DNA from: Marsupella aquatica | Taxonomy: Eukaryota; Marchantiophyta | NCBI GenBank assembly: GCA_973895155.1 | Contig: OZ316891.1 | Location: forward strand, 7,502,001 to 7,566,000 | Length of the DNA: 64,000 nucleotides | Direction: 5' to 3' | Part shown: positions 45,528-57,759 of the stretch, piece after piece | How the letters are laid out: each line of letters begins with the position of its first letter | Position numbering within the stretch: the stretch's first letter is position 1 | Program-made: the position numbers and the translations under genes | The notes under the pieces: generated by a model | Databases searched by the model: none | Told to the model about the DNA's origin: nothing | The model's input: the letters and a program-made list of their open reading frames with translations, nothing else

Positions 45528-48027
45528 ATGGCGGGGAAGCGCGCCCAAGCTACTCTGCAGCAATGCACTCCAGTCATAGTGCAATCCTGTTTTCCCCGAA
45601 GAACTCTGCCCTCCCGGACTCGCACTCGCAAGCAGCTGTTCGACCAAGGCAAGATCGACCAGGTGCGCAAAGTTGCGGCAGGTCCTGGCGCTCAAGTTCG
45701 ACCTCGAGCTCGAATTCGGCCATTTGCCAAGCAGCAGGACAACAACAACAACGACAACAACAACGACAACAACAACGACAACAACAAGTGGCGTAGTTTG
45801 GGAGTCTCGACGTCGGAGTTGAGCTTGCCGCTGACGTTCGTCACCGGGCAGAGCTTCCGATGGCGTCCCACAGGTCCGTCACAATACACGGGCGTTGTCG
45901 GGCCTCACCTCATCTCTCTGCGGCAGCGTACAAATGATGTTGCTTTTCTGCTGCACACGGTTGACAGAGTCGGTGTGGCCGAAGCTGAATTGCGCGAGTA
46001 CTTGAATTTGGACACCTCGTTGGAGAAGCTGTATGAAGAGTTCGCTGTTGCGGATGTTAGGTTTGCGAATGTAGCGCCGTTCCTCGTAGGCGCGCGGCTT
46101 TTGAGGCAGAATCCGTTGGAGTGTCTTTATCAGTTCATTTGCTCGTCGAACAACCATATCCAGCGCATATCTGGTATGGTTGAGTATCTTGCCGCGCACG
46201 GGCCTCGCCTTGGCACAGTTCAGGGTTTGGATTTCCACGCCTTTCCTTCTCTCGCCGAATTGGCGAGTGTGACGGAAGAGCAATTGCGGGAAGCAGGATT
46301 TGGATACAGGTCTCTGCTCGTTCTTTCCTCTTCACTGTTCGCTGTCCTTCAATCGTATGTCATGAGCAATTCTTGTCCATTTCTGCTCACCATTCCTTGT
46401 TGTCTCGGCCCAGTGATTACACATGTTTTCTTGAATTTGGTAATGTGGATGGAATAGGACTTTTATGTGTTGGAACAATGCACGGAACCTTCCTTGCAAG
46501 AATTTGTGAACTCAACGTTGGCTTGCCAGTTGGTAATTTCTGTGCAGAGCTAAATTTATCGTCGGGACAACTGAGGCATTGAGGAGCAAAGATGGAGGAG
46601 GCGAGCAATGGCTTATGTCTTTGAGGAATCTTAGTCTGGAAGAGGCCGTTAAGGCTTTGTGCTCACTTCCCGGTGTAGGACCCAAGGTTGCAGCTTGTAT
46701 CGCACTATTTTCTCTGGACCAGCACCATGCAATTCCTGTAGACACCCATGTTTGGCAGGTATGCAAATCAATTCTCCCGTGCATCACTCTCTAACTACCT
46801 TTTTCATATAACGTGACATAGCTTTATGATCTCCAAAATTATTTAGTGTAAAGGAACAAGCAGTGGAGTCTTGGAGACAACGTCGCTACGAATATAGGCT
46901 GTCTTGGAAGAAGGTGGGAGATTTTGCCCAAAAAGCAATTGAACCCAAGCGCTGGATGTATATTATAATTCTCGTCCATTTCAAGAGCTACATGGTGCAC
47001 CTCTGGTGTCCCTTCGACCCGCAGGTCAATTTCGTTTCAGAAATACATAAGCTTAGACGGCATGTGATGTATATTTTAGTCTAGATCCCTGTGAAAATCA
47101 CCACAGCGCGGTACTTGTATTCTTGCAAACTGATGGAGGTTCGCGCCGCTTTACCGCATGAGTTGCTCTTGGGTTTCATGGAAGAGATTAAATGAATGGT
47201 CTCTAAAGTCAAGCTTGTTATGGGAGCATCCTTCTGAGTATGCTCTCACATCCCGTGCTTAAATTCGAATTATATTTTTGCGTCAGATTTCTTTGAATTC
47301 TGCTACGGGTTAGTAACACAAAATCCGTTGTCTGTAGACCCTCATGTACCATAAAGGTCATCAAGGGGCACCACCCTCTAGAGAGATTAAATACTAGTGT
47401 ACACACTGGAATCTGGATCTTTGACTAGATTCATGGCAGGGAGCTCAACTATTACTGCCACACTTGTGATGTGTGCATAGCGAGGCGTGCTTGTTTTCCT
47501 CCTGTGACTGATTACCCGTTTGCTTCTGGTCAGATTGCCGTACGATACTTTTTACCAGAGCTTGCTGGGAAAAGTCTCACTTTGAGATTGCACCAAGTAG
47601 TGCAGGAGGCATTCATTAAACGTTTTGGGAAGTATGCTGGTTGGGCCCACCAAGTGTTCTTCATTGCAGAACTCTCCTCTCAGCAGGCATTGTTGCCAGT
47701 ACATTTGCGATTACCGAAACAAAATATTGTCAAGGTGAAGAGGAAGGTGGCTCCATCCCTTCTGTTGGAGAATGATGAACCGATCGGTATAGAGCAGCTA
47801 TCACCTGAGGAGACTCCAATACCCACGCAGCTCATTTCACGAAGACAAAAACGTATCACAAGTAAGACACGACAAGGTTGTCACTGTGGAATGAATTGCA
47901 ATTGTGAGGATTTTTCCTGCCACACAATTGTAAAGACGTAGACATGATTTTGAATTTTATGGCCATGGAGTTAATGCTGAAATTTTTCTGTGCAGGAGAA
48001 ACACCAGCAAGTGGACATCTTCTATGA
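45528..48027 (+). CDS. OGG1: OGG1, 8-oxoguanine DNA glycosylase/AP lyase, 4 exons
   Basis: Base-excision repair enzyme that removes 8-oxoG paired with C; nuclear and possibly organellar. Exons: 45528-46309, 46548-46758, 47534-47861, 47996-48027; 450 residues. Landmarks: LPLTFVTGQSFRWRPTG, YTGVVGPHLISLRQR, FLVGARLLRQNPLECLYQFI, CSSNNHIQRISGMV, and the helix-hairpin-helix LCSLPGVGPKVAACIALFSL with catalytic Lys307 and Asp326 (PVDTHVW), 19 residues apart as in the family. A basic N-terminus (residues 1-70) is followed by a D/N homopolymer tract (71-86) encoded by an AAC/GAC microsatellite. The final junction is chosen because of a strong AA-GTAAGA donor and TTTTTCTGTGCAG acceptor. Read-through instead gives 466 residues ending at 47941 with a Cys-rich tail. 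Confidence 0.92.
45736..45788. repeat. AAC/GAC trinucleotide microsatellite in OGG1 exon 1
   Basis: Repeated ACAACAACAACG steps encode DNNNNDNNNDNNNDNN. The repeat lies between the basic leader and the catalytic N-domain, so length changes would be tolerated in multiples of three. Confidence 0.9.
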
Positions 48028-48249
48028 TTTTTGCAGCAAGGAGACTATTGTCACCGATTGCGGTGCGATGGTGTTCAATGCAGGTACTCTTTACAAGGAG
48101 TAACATTAATGTTGGACATACACTCAGATACGAGTGGCCTCTCAGTAGACCTTTCCTGGTATCGAGTTCTCCGAAGGCTGCACGTGAAATGACTACTTTC
48201 TTCGTCATAGGAAGGTATATATGGGCAGTGGGTTGGCGAGACCATGTAT

Positions 48250-48363
48250 AGGTGAGGCACTACCAAACTGTTGCACCATACTTCACTCTTCGCCATGGGA
48301 AGGTGTATATATATGGCGGGGCCGACTGTGAAGTATGGTGCAATAGTTTGGTAGTGCCTACCT
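48250..48363. ncRNA. Candidate foldback RNA or small foldback element
   Basis: Arms 48255-48286 and 48328-48359 are 32 bp each and complementary with one mismatch. Beyond a 2-base bulge the pairing extends to 48250/48363, and inside the loop CGCCAT (48291-48296) pairs with ATGGCG (48313-48318). The fold is compact (about 114 nt), like a plant MIRNA precursor or a tiny foldback transposon. No flanking duplication was found, and no known mature miRNA was recognised in the arms. Confidence 0.5.
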
Positions 48364-48364
48364 G

Positions 48365-50063
48365 CCTTCTAGCCTGTAAACTCAGAACCCTAAGCACTAA
48401 TCAACAAGCTGGCCAACTTAACGCCGTGAAGATCATACTTTTGGCTTCGTCCAAACCAGCTGTTTTTGCTGTGCGACATGACTTTGGTCTTAAGAGGGCG
48501 CACAGGTAGCCCAGCTGAGATAGATATCTCAGGTCCAAAACCTAGAGTCGAGAGATGCCCAAATATTTTGAATCTATGGTTTGGAAACCTCGTAGAGGCA
48601 GGCAGGACGTGTGAAGCAGCGCTGGCATTGTTTGTTGCTACGCAGGTGGAGACATTGGAGGGTCGCACAAGGCGTTGGACCACTTGACGTCAAGATTCCT
48701 TGAATGACGTTGACAAAGCCAAACATCTGGCAGTCAACTTAAGGCCGAATCGCTGATAAAACAAGTTCATGTTCTCCTTGTTTCTGGTAGTACTTGGAGT
48801 TCAAGAATTATTTGCATGGATTAGAAAGCCTGCATACCAGGCTGAATTTAATTTTACATTGGGATTAAAATTTGAAAGCAGTATGTCAAGCGATATGCTG
48901 GTGAGAAATTCCTTGTCCAGCTGTGATATGGTCCAGGAGGACGGTACACTACGTGATTAAACAAGTACTGCCCCTATAAGAGCTCTCATTGTAAAGTGCA
49001 CAGGTTCAGGAATGGGCTTTGAGCTCCACAAACGGTGGTGAGTGCAACACTTTTTATGGTGAGATACTGTTCACCATAGGACAGGGAAACTGTTCACCAC
49101 CACAGGACAGGAATTAGGTGTAGTGACACAGGGAATGGGGCTTTTATAGTGGCAGTGTGGTTTAAGGGGAAGTCACAAAAGGCGGAGCGGGTGAAGTCAC
49201 AAAAGGCGGAACGGATGGAGCGGAGCGGATGGAGTTACCGGAAAAGAGATTGCAGATGAGGTTGATCAGTCCAGCAGGCTGGAGTGTATCAGTATTTTAA
49301 TTTCGGGTGTGGCATGTCTTTCTCGGAGGAGGGTAGGTGAGGAAGCCTTGCTGGTTAAAAGGTGGAAAGTCTCTACTGAAACTTCTTAACGTCGTTCATG
49401 GCTGCTTTGTGGTCGCAATACGATCTCTGGTTCTGGCCCCAGGAAAGGACCCCATCAGAATTCCTATCTTGCGAGGCCACACCAGATTCTGGGACTGAGT
49501 TGAGTTTGTACAAGAAGTAGGTGGTTCTAGGAGCGAAATGAAGCTCTTCTGTTTTTCTGTTTTTCTGTTTAGTACTATCTGGACTTTTCCCTTTTTTGGT
49601 AAAGTGGTCCTTTTTCCTTCTCATGTACTCCAAGCAAAGACTCAAGTGCTAACAACCTCCCCTAGATCCACTAGATTGGGAGTTGACATTGATTTACTTG
49701 AATATCTGAAGTATGAGTCGTTGGTGGTAAGATCTTTGACCTACAGCAGTAACAAATCCAACTGATGCTGAAGTCCCTACATTGCGATAACTCACGTAAT
49801 AGATGCTAACAATACGCAATGGAAGTACTGCACCCTTGCTCATCTCAATGCCTCCCTGGCAAGGGGCTCATGTGGGCTCATGTGCACTCATGGGACCAGA
49901 CACAACGAATTGGAACTTTGAGCAAGCGCCATTTACGACAAAGTAACTTACCTGACGTATCGCTCAATGAAGGCTTTGCCTAAATTGATGGAAACTGCAA
50001 ACTGGTTGTAGAGCAAAAGAACTTCCCTCGAATCTCAATCTCAATTTATATAAATCGTGAGAA
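48365..50063. other. Convergent intergenic region between OGG1 and the DUF815 gene
   Basis: Contains short GGCGGA/AAGTCACAAAAGGCGGA duplications near 49170-49230 and CACCACAGGACAGG repeats near 49070-49115. Short ORFs lack domain signals. Probable 3' UTRs occupy the ends. Confidence 0.35.
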
Positions 50064-53000
50064 TCACTCAAGTGTATTGACAAACTGGGCTGCGGACCTA
50101 ACACTCCAAACATCTAACTTCGTTGCCCATGTCTTTGCCCGAGCAGCCAAATCCTCAGACCAAATACTTGAATCAAATGGCATTCTTGATTTTCTATTTT
50201 CCAGCAACTCCTCAACACAAGATATATACTCGTTCTCACCAAGGTCTTCAACCTTTAATGTTAACCCAAAGAGATGAGCTATATCTCTTTGGTCAGTACC
50301 AACGTCTTTACCTCCGACTGCCACCTTTCTGGGACTAGTTGCACACAGCAACACATTGTCCGGCCATTCCTGCAGCATGGAAGACGAACTAGTAAGAGTT
50401 TTAAATCTCTCCCAGCTGGTATGCAAAGGTGTGTCAGCAGCAACGGGAAGGTGTTAGATGACTTCCAAAACAGTCATTCATGACATTCAAAATGAAATCA
50501 GATACAACAGTTTCCCCCACCTCGAGGGCTGACTTTAAATATGCGTAATTATCTTCTCCACCCTGCACCAAAAATTCATTTTGGGGTCAACACTGCATCC
50601 CACAAGAACGGGTTATGTCTAACATTTCAGTCAAGCAATTTGTTCTCAAATGACAATGTGGCAGGAACAAGACAAAGAGATACGAACCCGTGACAATAAA
50701 TCGTCCACAATGAGGGCAAAGCGAAGTTGCCAGTGCCGTGCCAGCTCTTCCAGAACCGTAGAAATGCTTTTCAGGTCTGAAACTGGAACTGTGATGATGT
50801 GCAAACCTTTGCTGCTTGTTACTTCACTTAAAACTGACCTTAGTAACCAAGTCTTTCCGGTTCCACCAGACCCATACTGTATCCATTTAACAAACCTCGG
50901 TCAGATGCGGTAAAACAAATTTAAAACGAAATCACCTGCATGGCTCCAATTTGTCTTATACATGTATTTCACTGAAGCACTTATGGTGTCTAGTTCCTTC
51001 TTCGAGTAGGAACACGGACTGTAATCCATATGGTGTACAAAGTGAATTTCCGAGGAACCATTACCAGCAAAATATGATGAGCTGTTCGTCTTTCAGCATG
51101 TCTGGTTAGATTCTTTAAGAGTGCCTCTTTCCTTGCTTGGTGGACGCTAAGATCACAGACACTGATAGCTTTTGTGACCCACTTCGAGTCATTTGCAATC
51201 TTTCCTCCTTTCCACAGCAAAACTGTCACAATTAAGCAATTTCGAGAGCATGTATGAGCAGGAAGAACTAATGACTCCTGAACAAACTAATTCAAGTTCT
51301 TACATGGGCCATCACTACAAACCAAATGCAGGGCCTCCAGAGAGCCTACCCAAAAAAACTTTCAATACGGGGGTGCCAATTGAAGGTATGATTATAGCCT
51401 CAGTCATTGTCTAATCTATCATAAAATCATATGTGACGCAAAGGGCACTCACATCTGCACTGACTTACATTGTGTGGATGCAACTCGTCCTACACTGTGG
51501 TCAAAATAATAATTTTCCAGCAGAGGTACAGCTTCAGACCACCTCCAATGTCCACCAATCTTTTTCCGCCACATCTCTCTATCTGCCGTGACAACGCATC
51601 CAATTTCTGTAAGAAATAACTGCCACGCATTCCTTCAATAATTGACAACTGTTCTGTATATGAAGTCATACTATAGAAAGACACCACCAAATGGTGCTAG
51701 TCAATAAGCAATAGCCTTGATGTCCAGGGTAATTAGCATCCAAGCAGTTCGAAGTACGAGGGTAATCAGCTTCCAAGTTCATGGACAAACGAGTTAACCT
51801 GTGACCTTCAAGGTCTCAAGCAACTTTTCTTACCTTCGTGAATGAATGTGTGAATTGCTTTTGTATTGTAACCCGGCCCTCCCAAATCGATTCCCTCAGT
51901 TTCTTCGGATGCTGAAACATTTGATTTAGCATGCACAGTATTGTCTACAGCATCTCCAAAGTCCTTCGATGCTGGTTCTACGGAAAGCAAAGAGATTCGT
52001 TGACAAATCAGTTCAGTAAAGCCAACACTTTGGCTCGGGTGCAAATAATGGGTTTGGCCTCAATTAGTACGTCACGATGAAATTTTGGACAGCAAAGATG
52101 CCTGCGGATTTTGGCAACACCGAACAACAAGATTGTGACTCTAAAATTATTATAGAAACGCTCTAGGATATTATAATGGAGCACCAGAACTATACATACC
52201 GAAATAATTTAGAGCTGTGTACTCAACTTCACTCCCAACTGCACTTATTCCCCATTCCAAAAGCCAACCCGGAAGTAATTGAGATCAATTCCCCGAGCCA
52301 AATGACTGACTTCAAATGATGCCGGAGGCTCTTACCAGACATACTGAAACCAAAGATGTTGGTGCCCTCTTTAGAAGCTGTGGGAGTTTTTGACACGCTT
52401 TTGGAACTGAAATTTGATGCAGCAGCAATCCGCCACTCAGGTCTAACGTCTGCAACCATTTCTGCGATCTGAGCAGAAAATCATCAAAACCTAGACGAAC
52501 TGGGATATGCACCACCCTTTCCATTTTCTACAATGCCTCTGCGTAGCAATCCAATTCGGCAACGAAAACAGTACTTGAAAGTCCTCAGAACGACTTTCGT
52601 TCGCAACGTAATGAAATTGACTAAAGAACTGTACCCAGCCACTCAATGTTGACTCTGTGATGCTAAGTCGCTGCAAGCTGTCTAAGTCCGCTGCCGCAGC
52701 TGCCCGCAGAGACGGTGGAACTCCTCCTGACCAAACACCTCTTGGATTACCAACATTGGCGGATGCTTCTGCAAATGGATTCTTTTCTCCTGACAGTATC
52801 CCTTCTAAAATATAGTCTTCCCAACTGCGCATGACATATGATTGACAACATCAAATTTAAAATTGTTTTCCCTTCATGTCCCAATCAAAGCCCCGAATTC
52901 CTACCAGGTAAATTGCCTTATTTCCCAGGGACACCCGACAAACAATCGCATCAAAGATGACTAATGATTGGTAACCAAGTCACAACAGCTCGTATCACGA

Positions 53001-54276
53001 GATTCAATTTTAATGTTGCTTGACATCAATGGCCATTCTTCAATAATTATTTGAATTAGGAAATTAGAAACATACAACTCCTGGACAGATCTCTTGTTCT
53101 ACAAAACAATGAACGTACGTAGGTATCATCGCAAACCTGGGATAGCGGCCAATTGCCATAAGCTTGAAAAATTCTCCATATGACTCCAAAAGCTTCAATC
53201 CATCTGCAAATCGAACAGAAATGACTAGAATTTGTTACAGTGATACTAACCCAAGAAAATACCCCAGCGTCGAGCACTAACACGCACATCCAGATGGCAG
53301 AAAAAAGAATCATTTATTTAAGAAAAATGCGTCATCAGATGCCAACTCAGTGAGAAAGTGGACCACGTAATACTGCAAACCGATGAAAAAAAATCGATGG
53401 CAAAGTAAGATTTTGAGCTACTTTGGACTGCATGAGAAAAGAATTAGAGACAGCAAGTGGACCAAAGTAGCAAAGCAGATGATAGTTTGTTTTCGGTATG
53501 ATCGGAGCATATGAACATACCGTCATTCCTCCTCAAAGCAAGTAGGACCTTTAGAAAGGCTTGTGCTGGGGGGCTCCTGAAAACTTCCTGGTACAAAAGG
53601 AGCATCGCTGCATCTTTAAGTAGCCCAGTGGCTGCTCGCTCAATTCTGTTGAGCATCAATCAAACGATTCAAAGTAAGAAGTGTCAAACATCATCCTGCT
53701 GAACTTCAAGTGATAGAACTGCCACTACGACCCATTAAAGTCCTGCTGCAAGCATCCTATGGACAAGAACTTTCTCATGGACAAGATGCAGTGCACTAAA
53801 CGTCGCATTACATAAGGCATAAAGTATGCGCATAGGCCCGATATTTCTTTCCGATTTCTATAAAAAGAAAGCAGCAGTGCCAATAACCCACACCAACTAC
53901 AAACACTGCAGAAAAATTACACCTTGTCATTTGGGTATGACCTAACATGAGGATTCATCTCTAAGCGTTCAAATGCGACCCCCGAAAAACAAAAGGGAAC
54001 AAAAGAAATTGCGTTCCAGCACCCGACACGAGGATCTGCGGTAAATCCCAGCGACGCAGAAATGCTCCTCGACGGCCACCGCGATCCAGTTCGAAATCCT
54101 GGATGAGCTGCATTGGACAGCAGCCACAAAGTCGGCAGCTCCATCTTCTTAATGCTAGTCCTCCACGCCCCCTTTCTGCAGCTGATCCCATTTCTGCCAC
54201 CATACCTTCGTACTATGATCTCGGACCCATTGACAAGCTTTCCGTCGAGCACTCCCTGCCCCCGCAATGTATTCAT
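50064..54276 (-). CDS. DUF815-type AAA+ ATPase, 13 exons, probable organelle targeting
   Basis: P-loop ATPase of the DUF815 family (predicted AAA+), biochemical role unknown to me. Exons (minus order): 53942-54276, 53521-53645, 53137-53203, 52635-52824, 52336-52468, 52200-52238, 51834-51977, 51469-51606, 51065-51222, 50962-50999, 50688-50895, 50534-50562, 50064-50415; about 651 residues. Walker A GSGGTGKT is at 464-471, Walker B-like ALIVDD at 516-521, and the sensor-type NVLLCATSPR lies in the last exon with LFGLTLKVEDLGENEY. The N-terminal half has SWEDYILEGIL, NPFAEA and WRKKIGGHWRWSEAVPLLEN. The N-terminus is Arg/Ser-rich (GFRTGSRWPSRSISAS), suggesting a plastid or mitochondrial presequence; ATG 54144 is an alternative start. 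Junctions 10/11 and 12/13 are uncertain. Confidence 0.8.
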
Positions 54277-56040
54277 TGCTGGCTAGGAGGATGATCAGCA
54301 ACGTCAATACACAGTATCGCTTTGCTGATCTCTGGAGCAGTGGTTCACAATCTCTGTGAACTCTCCATCTCGCTGTTTCCACTCTTCAGTAGTCTCTGAA
54401 TGAATTGGACACCGAATGAGAGGAGAACAGGCACTCGACGGCAAAGCTCACTCTGAGGAGAATATCACTCTCGACATAGCTTTTCGCTCGAGCTTCACAG
54501 CTCCTGAAAGCCATAGTCGTCGGTCTTCAGCCATCCTCAAAATCTTTTCGAAGAGCTGATCATGAAACACAGCAAAAGTTTGCAATTCCCTGTCCTCAAA
54601 AATATAAGCTCAGATGGGATTCTACGTCAAACTTTGTGCTAGGATAGTATTCCTAAGTTCCCAAGTATTTAAAAGAGGATGACATGGATGCAGTGGAAAA
54701 ATTGGGATCCTTCCATACACGTAGGATTAGAGGATGTCATCCTAGATCATACATTTGGATGGAGGTCCCATCTGAGCTTACCCCTTACCCTTTGTGCAAG
54801 GTAGAAGCTTGCCTTGGAAATACACAATGAGAAAAGATTGAGTACACATTGACTTCATCTGGTAGTTGCTAACTAACTCCTATAATACACAGTTGTGCCA
54901 CTTTTTGAAGTGGTCGTCATTCAAAATTCACACTTTTCGAGCCAAGTGAAAGAAATCAAATATGCAAAGCTAAGAGAACAAAATAAATATAAAGCCAGGG
55001 CAAAATAGGAAGGGAGCAGAATAATTCTTGATATTCCTGGTCACTTTAGCAAGTACAGTACTTCCTTTTGATGTCATCATTATACTTGTAAATGCATGTT
55101 GTATAATCCCTCCCCGGCTATTGTCTTACTGGCTGAACTATGTTCAGCTATGTGATGGGGGCCTCCAAAAAAAAGCCCCCAAGATACTTGTGTCAAAAAT
55201 ACATAAGGACTGCAATACTGGACTGCAAAGTGGACTTCTATATAGTTTCCCTTTTTCTAGAGAGACCAAAACAAAATCCAATGTATGGCATACAATATTT
55301 GTATTCAGACAACATCATAATGGCTTAGGTAGGAAGAGGAAAGAGATGAGGGAACATTAAGTTGTTTTTGTCTTTTGTGTTTTTTTCATTCTTTAGTTTT
55401 TTTCTACCTTGTTCAGCCTATTGTGACCAAACCCCCCTTTGGTCACGGGCCTGGTTTGTATTGACCCTGCCCCAATGTACATCTCATGTGCATGCAATGC
55501 AAGGAGAGTGTATACACCCATTCCCCTTGGTACTCATATGAATCATTTCATAAAAATAAATATACTTGACAAAATTCAATATATATTTGGATCAGATAAC
55601 AAGCGGTTGGGGGCCAAACCACTCTTGGCTGGGGTGACAGGGTTTGGGGATACACATATAAAGGGACACCCACATTTGACAACATCAAAAACTATAATAA
55701 GGCGTTACGCTTTTTCTTTTGCCATGGTCGTCATTTGAATTTACCATTTTGTGTGAAAGAAATTCAATACGGAAAAAAACCAAAGCAATAGCAACCAAAA
55801 TGGCCCTCACACCAGCTCCTGAGGTCAACTGCCATCTGATCGTGGCGACAACACCGAGCCAAGGCAAGTCAAATGTCGTGCGGCCAGTCACTACTACAAG
55901 TGGGGCGACCACCCTGCTGCCTTGCCCAGTGCGCCAACTGTCGACTGCTGCACTCTTGCGGTCAACCTCCCACCACGCTCCTTCCCACCCCGATGACCCG
56001 GGCCGGCCTTGCCTTGCCCCACTCCCTCCCTCTTCCCTTC
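54277..56040. other. Gene-poor stretch upstream of the DUF815 gene
   Basis: Contains the presumptive promoter (54277-54600) and AT-rich DNA. A C-rich patch (about 55870-56050) gives artefactual ORFs on both strands. No gene supported. Confidence 0.35.
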
Positions 56041-56044
56041 TCCC

Positions 56045-56455
56045 CTGCCCGACTCTTTTTAACGACATTTTTTTACTTGACATCTTTTTAACGACATCTT
56101 TTTACTTGACAACATCTTTCACATAACAACTTCTTTGGTGACACAACTTCTTTGTTTTAATGACATCTTTTTACTTGATGACATTGTTTACATAACAACA
56201 TCATTGGCAACACGACCCCGGACATGACCTCTATTTTCTTAATGATATCTTGGGCCGACATGACATCTTTTGTCTTAACAACATCTTGGCCAACATGACA
56301 TTTTTTCTCAAGGACGTCTTGGCAACAGGACATCTTTTTTCTCAACAACATCTTGGCCGACACGACGTCTTTTTTTCTCACTGACGTCTTGGCCGACACA
56401 ACATCTTTTTTCTCAATGACGTCTTGGCCGACACGACATCTTTTGTGCAATGCAC
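56045..56455. repeat. ~30-35-bp minisatellite
   Basis: Repeated themes are TTAACGACATCTTTTTACTT, GACAACATCTTT and, to the right, TTTTCTCAATGACGTCTTGG with CCGACACGACATC. There is a gradual drift between the left and right halves. Confidence 0.8.
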
Positions 56456-56459
56456 AGGT

Positions 56460-57446
56460 ATTGAGCTAGTGCAATTCTATTATGAACTTGACCTGAAAAG
56501 ACAAATTTCAAATTCAACAAGCTAGCAAGCATAGAAGGACTTTGAGCTGTTGGTGTACGCCACCATCCAGATCAAGTCAAGGGGGCTGGACTACATTATA
56601 TCAAATAATGCAGAGGAAATTACAAAAACAACAGACTCCAAATACTGCTCAAGGTAGGTGAATGTATTGAACTAAAAACATAGTGAATGCCCCCCTTTAT
56701 TTACATTGAATTGCTTAATATAATTCATGACATGTTATGGATTTTGTTGAACTTGAGACAAACCAACAATTAGAGAATGTGAGCAGGGCATTGACTCCTC
56801 AGCACACCAAAGTATTATTCAAACAGACAAACCTGGTGTGGGACTACATGATGGAAAAGTGGTTTGATAAGGGGAAGCTGTAGTTGGTGAAAGGTTTGAT
56901 AAGGGGAAGATGTAGTTGGTGAAATTAGCAGTGACTCCACTCCCTCCAAACATTGTGCAGGATATTATAATGAGACAAACTTAAGCGAACAATCTTCACC
57001 TGGTTGCTCATGCACCATCCAATGCACAGTGTCACATCAATGATTATATGGGGAGACAGTTTCTGGTGGAGTTTGAAACAGAATGGAAATTTAGTGGTAA
57101 AGATTTGCAATGAGAAAAAAAAATTACCATCAGTATGAAATACTCAGCTAGTGAGACTCTACAATAACATTAAATTTTCCGGGTCATCTGTCTGACCGCA
57201 AGGATAAACAAAGGGTCATCAAGAGATTTCCTGTGCAAATAATTTGACCTGGTACATGTGCAACACAGGTTAACCCTAGTACTGGTGAGTGGAATCCCTT
57301 AGTAAGTTTCCCCCTACTTCGCACTTATATCTCAAGGCAAGGCAAGTCCACTGTACGTCTCCCTTACCCGCATTCAAGGTGAGTTCCTTGAGAACCCATG
57401 CACACAATTGGTGATTTCCCAGCTACATGAGTGCCTATTTCCACCA
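56460..57446. other. Intergenic, nothing recognised
   Basis: AT-rich sequence with a short near-duplicate (GTTTGATAAGGGGAAG at about 56861 and 56894). No gene. Confidence 0.35.
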
Positions 57447-57454
57447 CCCATGGG

Positions 57455-57750
57455 CTCAGGGGTTTCACTTCCACAAAAATGGCATATCACGTGCGACGAA
57501 GGATAGGGTCATTTTATTGGTTCTAAGAGAAGACTTAAGAATTTTTGTAGAAGAACAATACGGTCTTTTAAATTCAATTTTGAGACTTATAAGAATATTA
57601 GGGTCTTTTTAATCCAATTTTTAGAATATTCCGAGAATATTCCAACTTTATAGGGGTTAAAAATTAAAAAAAATTCTTACATTTTAGGGGGTCCGAGGCC
57701 TAAAAACGTCATAGGCGATGGGAAGGTCCCCATATAGTGAGACCCCCGAG
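57455..57750. mobile_element. hAT-like MITE, copy 2, with 8-bp target duplication
   Basis: The 296-bp element starts CTCAGGGGTTTCACTT and ends AGTGAGACCCCCGAG, whose complement is CTCGGGGGTCTCACT. CCCATGGG flanks both ends (57447-57454 and 57751-57758); it is itself palindromic. The interior (CACAAAAATGGCATATCACG, TGCGACGAAGGATAGGG) is homologous to the element at 15599. It has no ORF. Confidence 0.78.
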
Positions 57751-57759
57751 CCCATGGGC

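Noticed and set aside
55685-56126. Overlapping ORFs of 110-135 codons on both strands
   Set aside because: They come from a C-rich patch and the neighbouring minisatellite; no motif and no splice partners.
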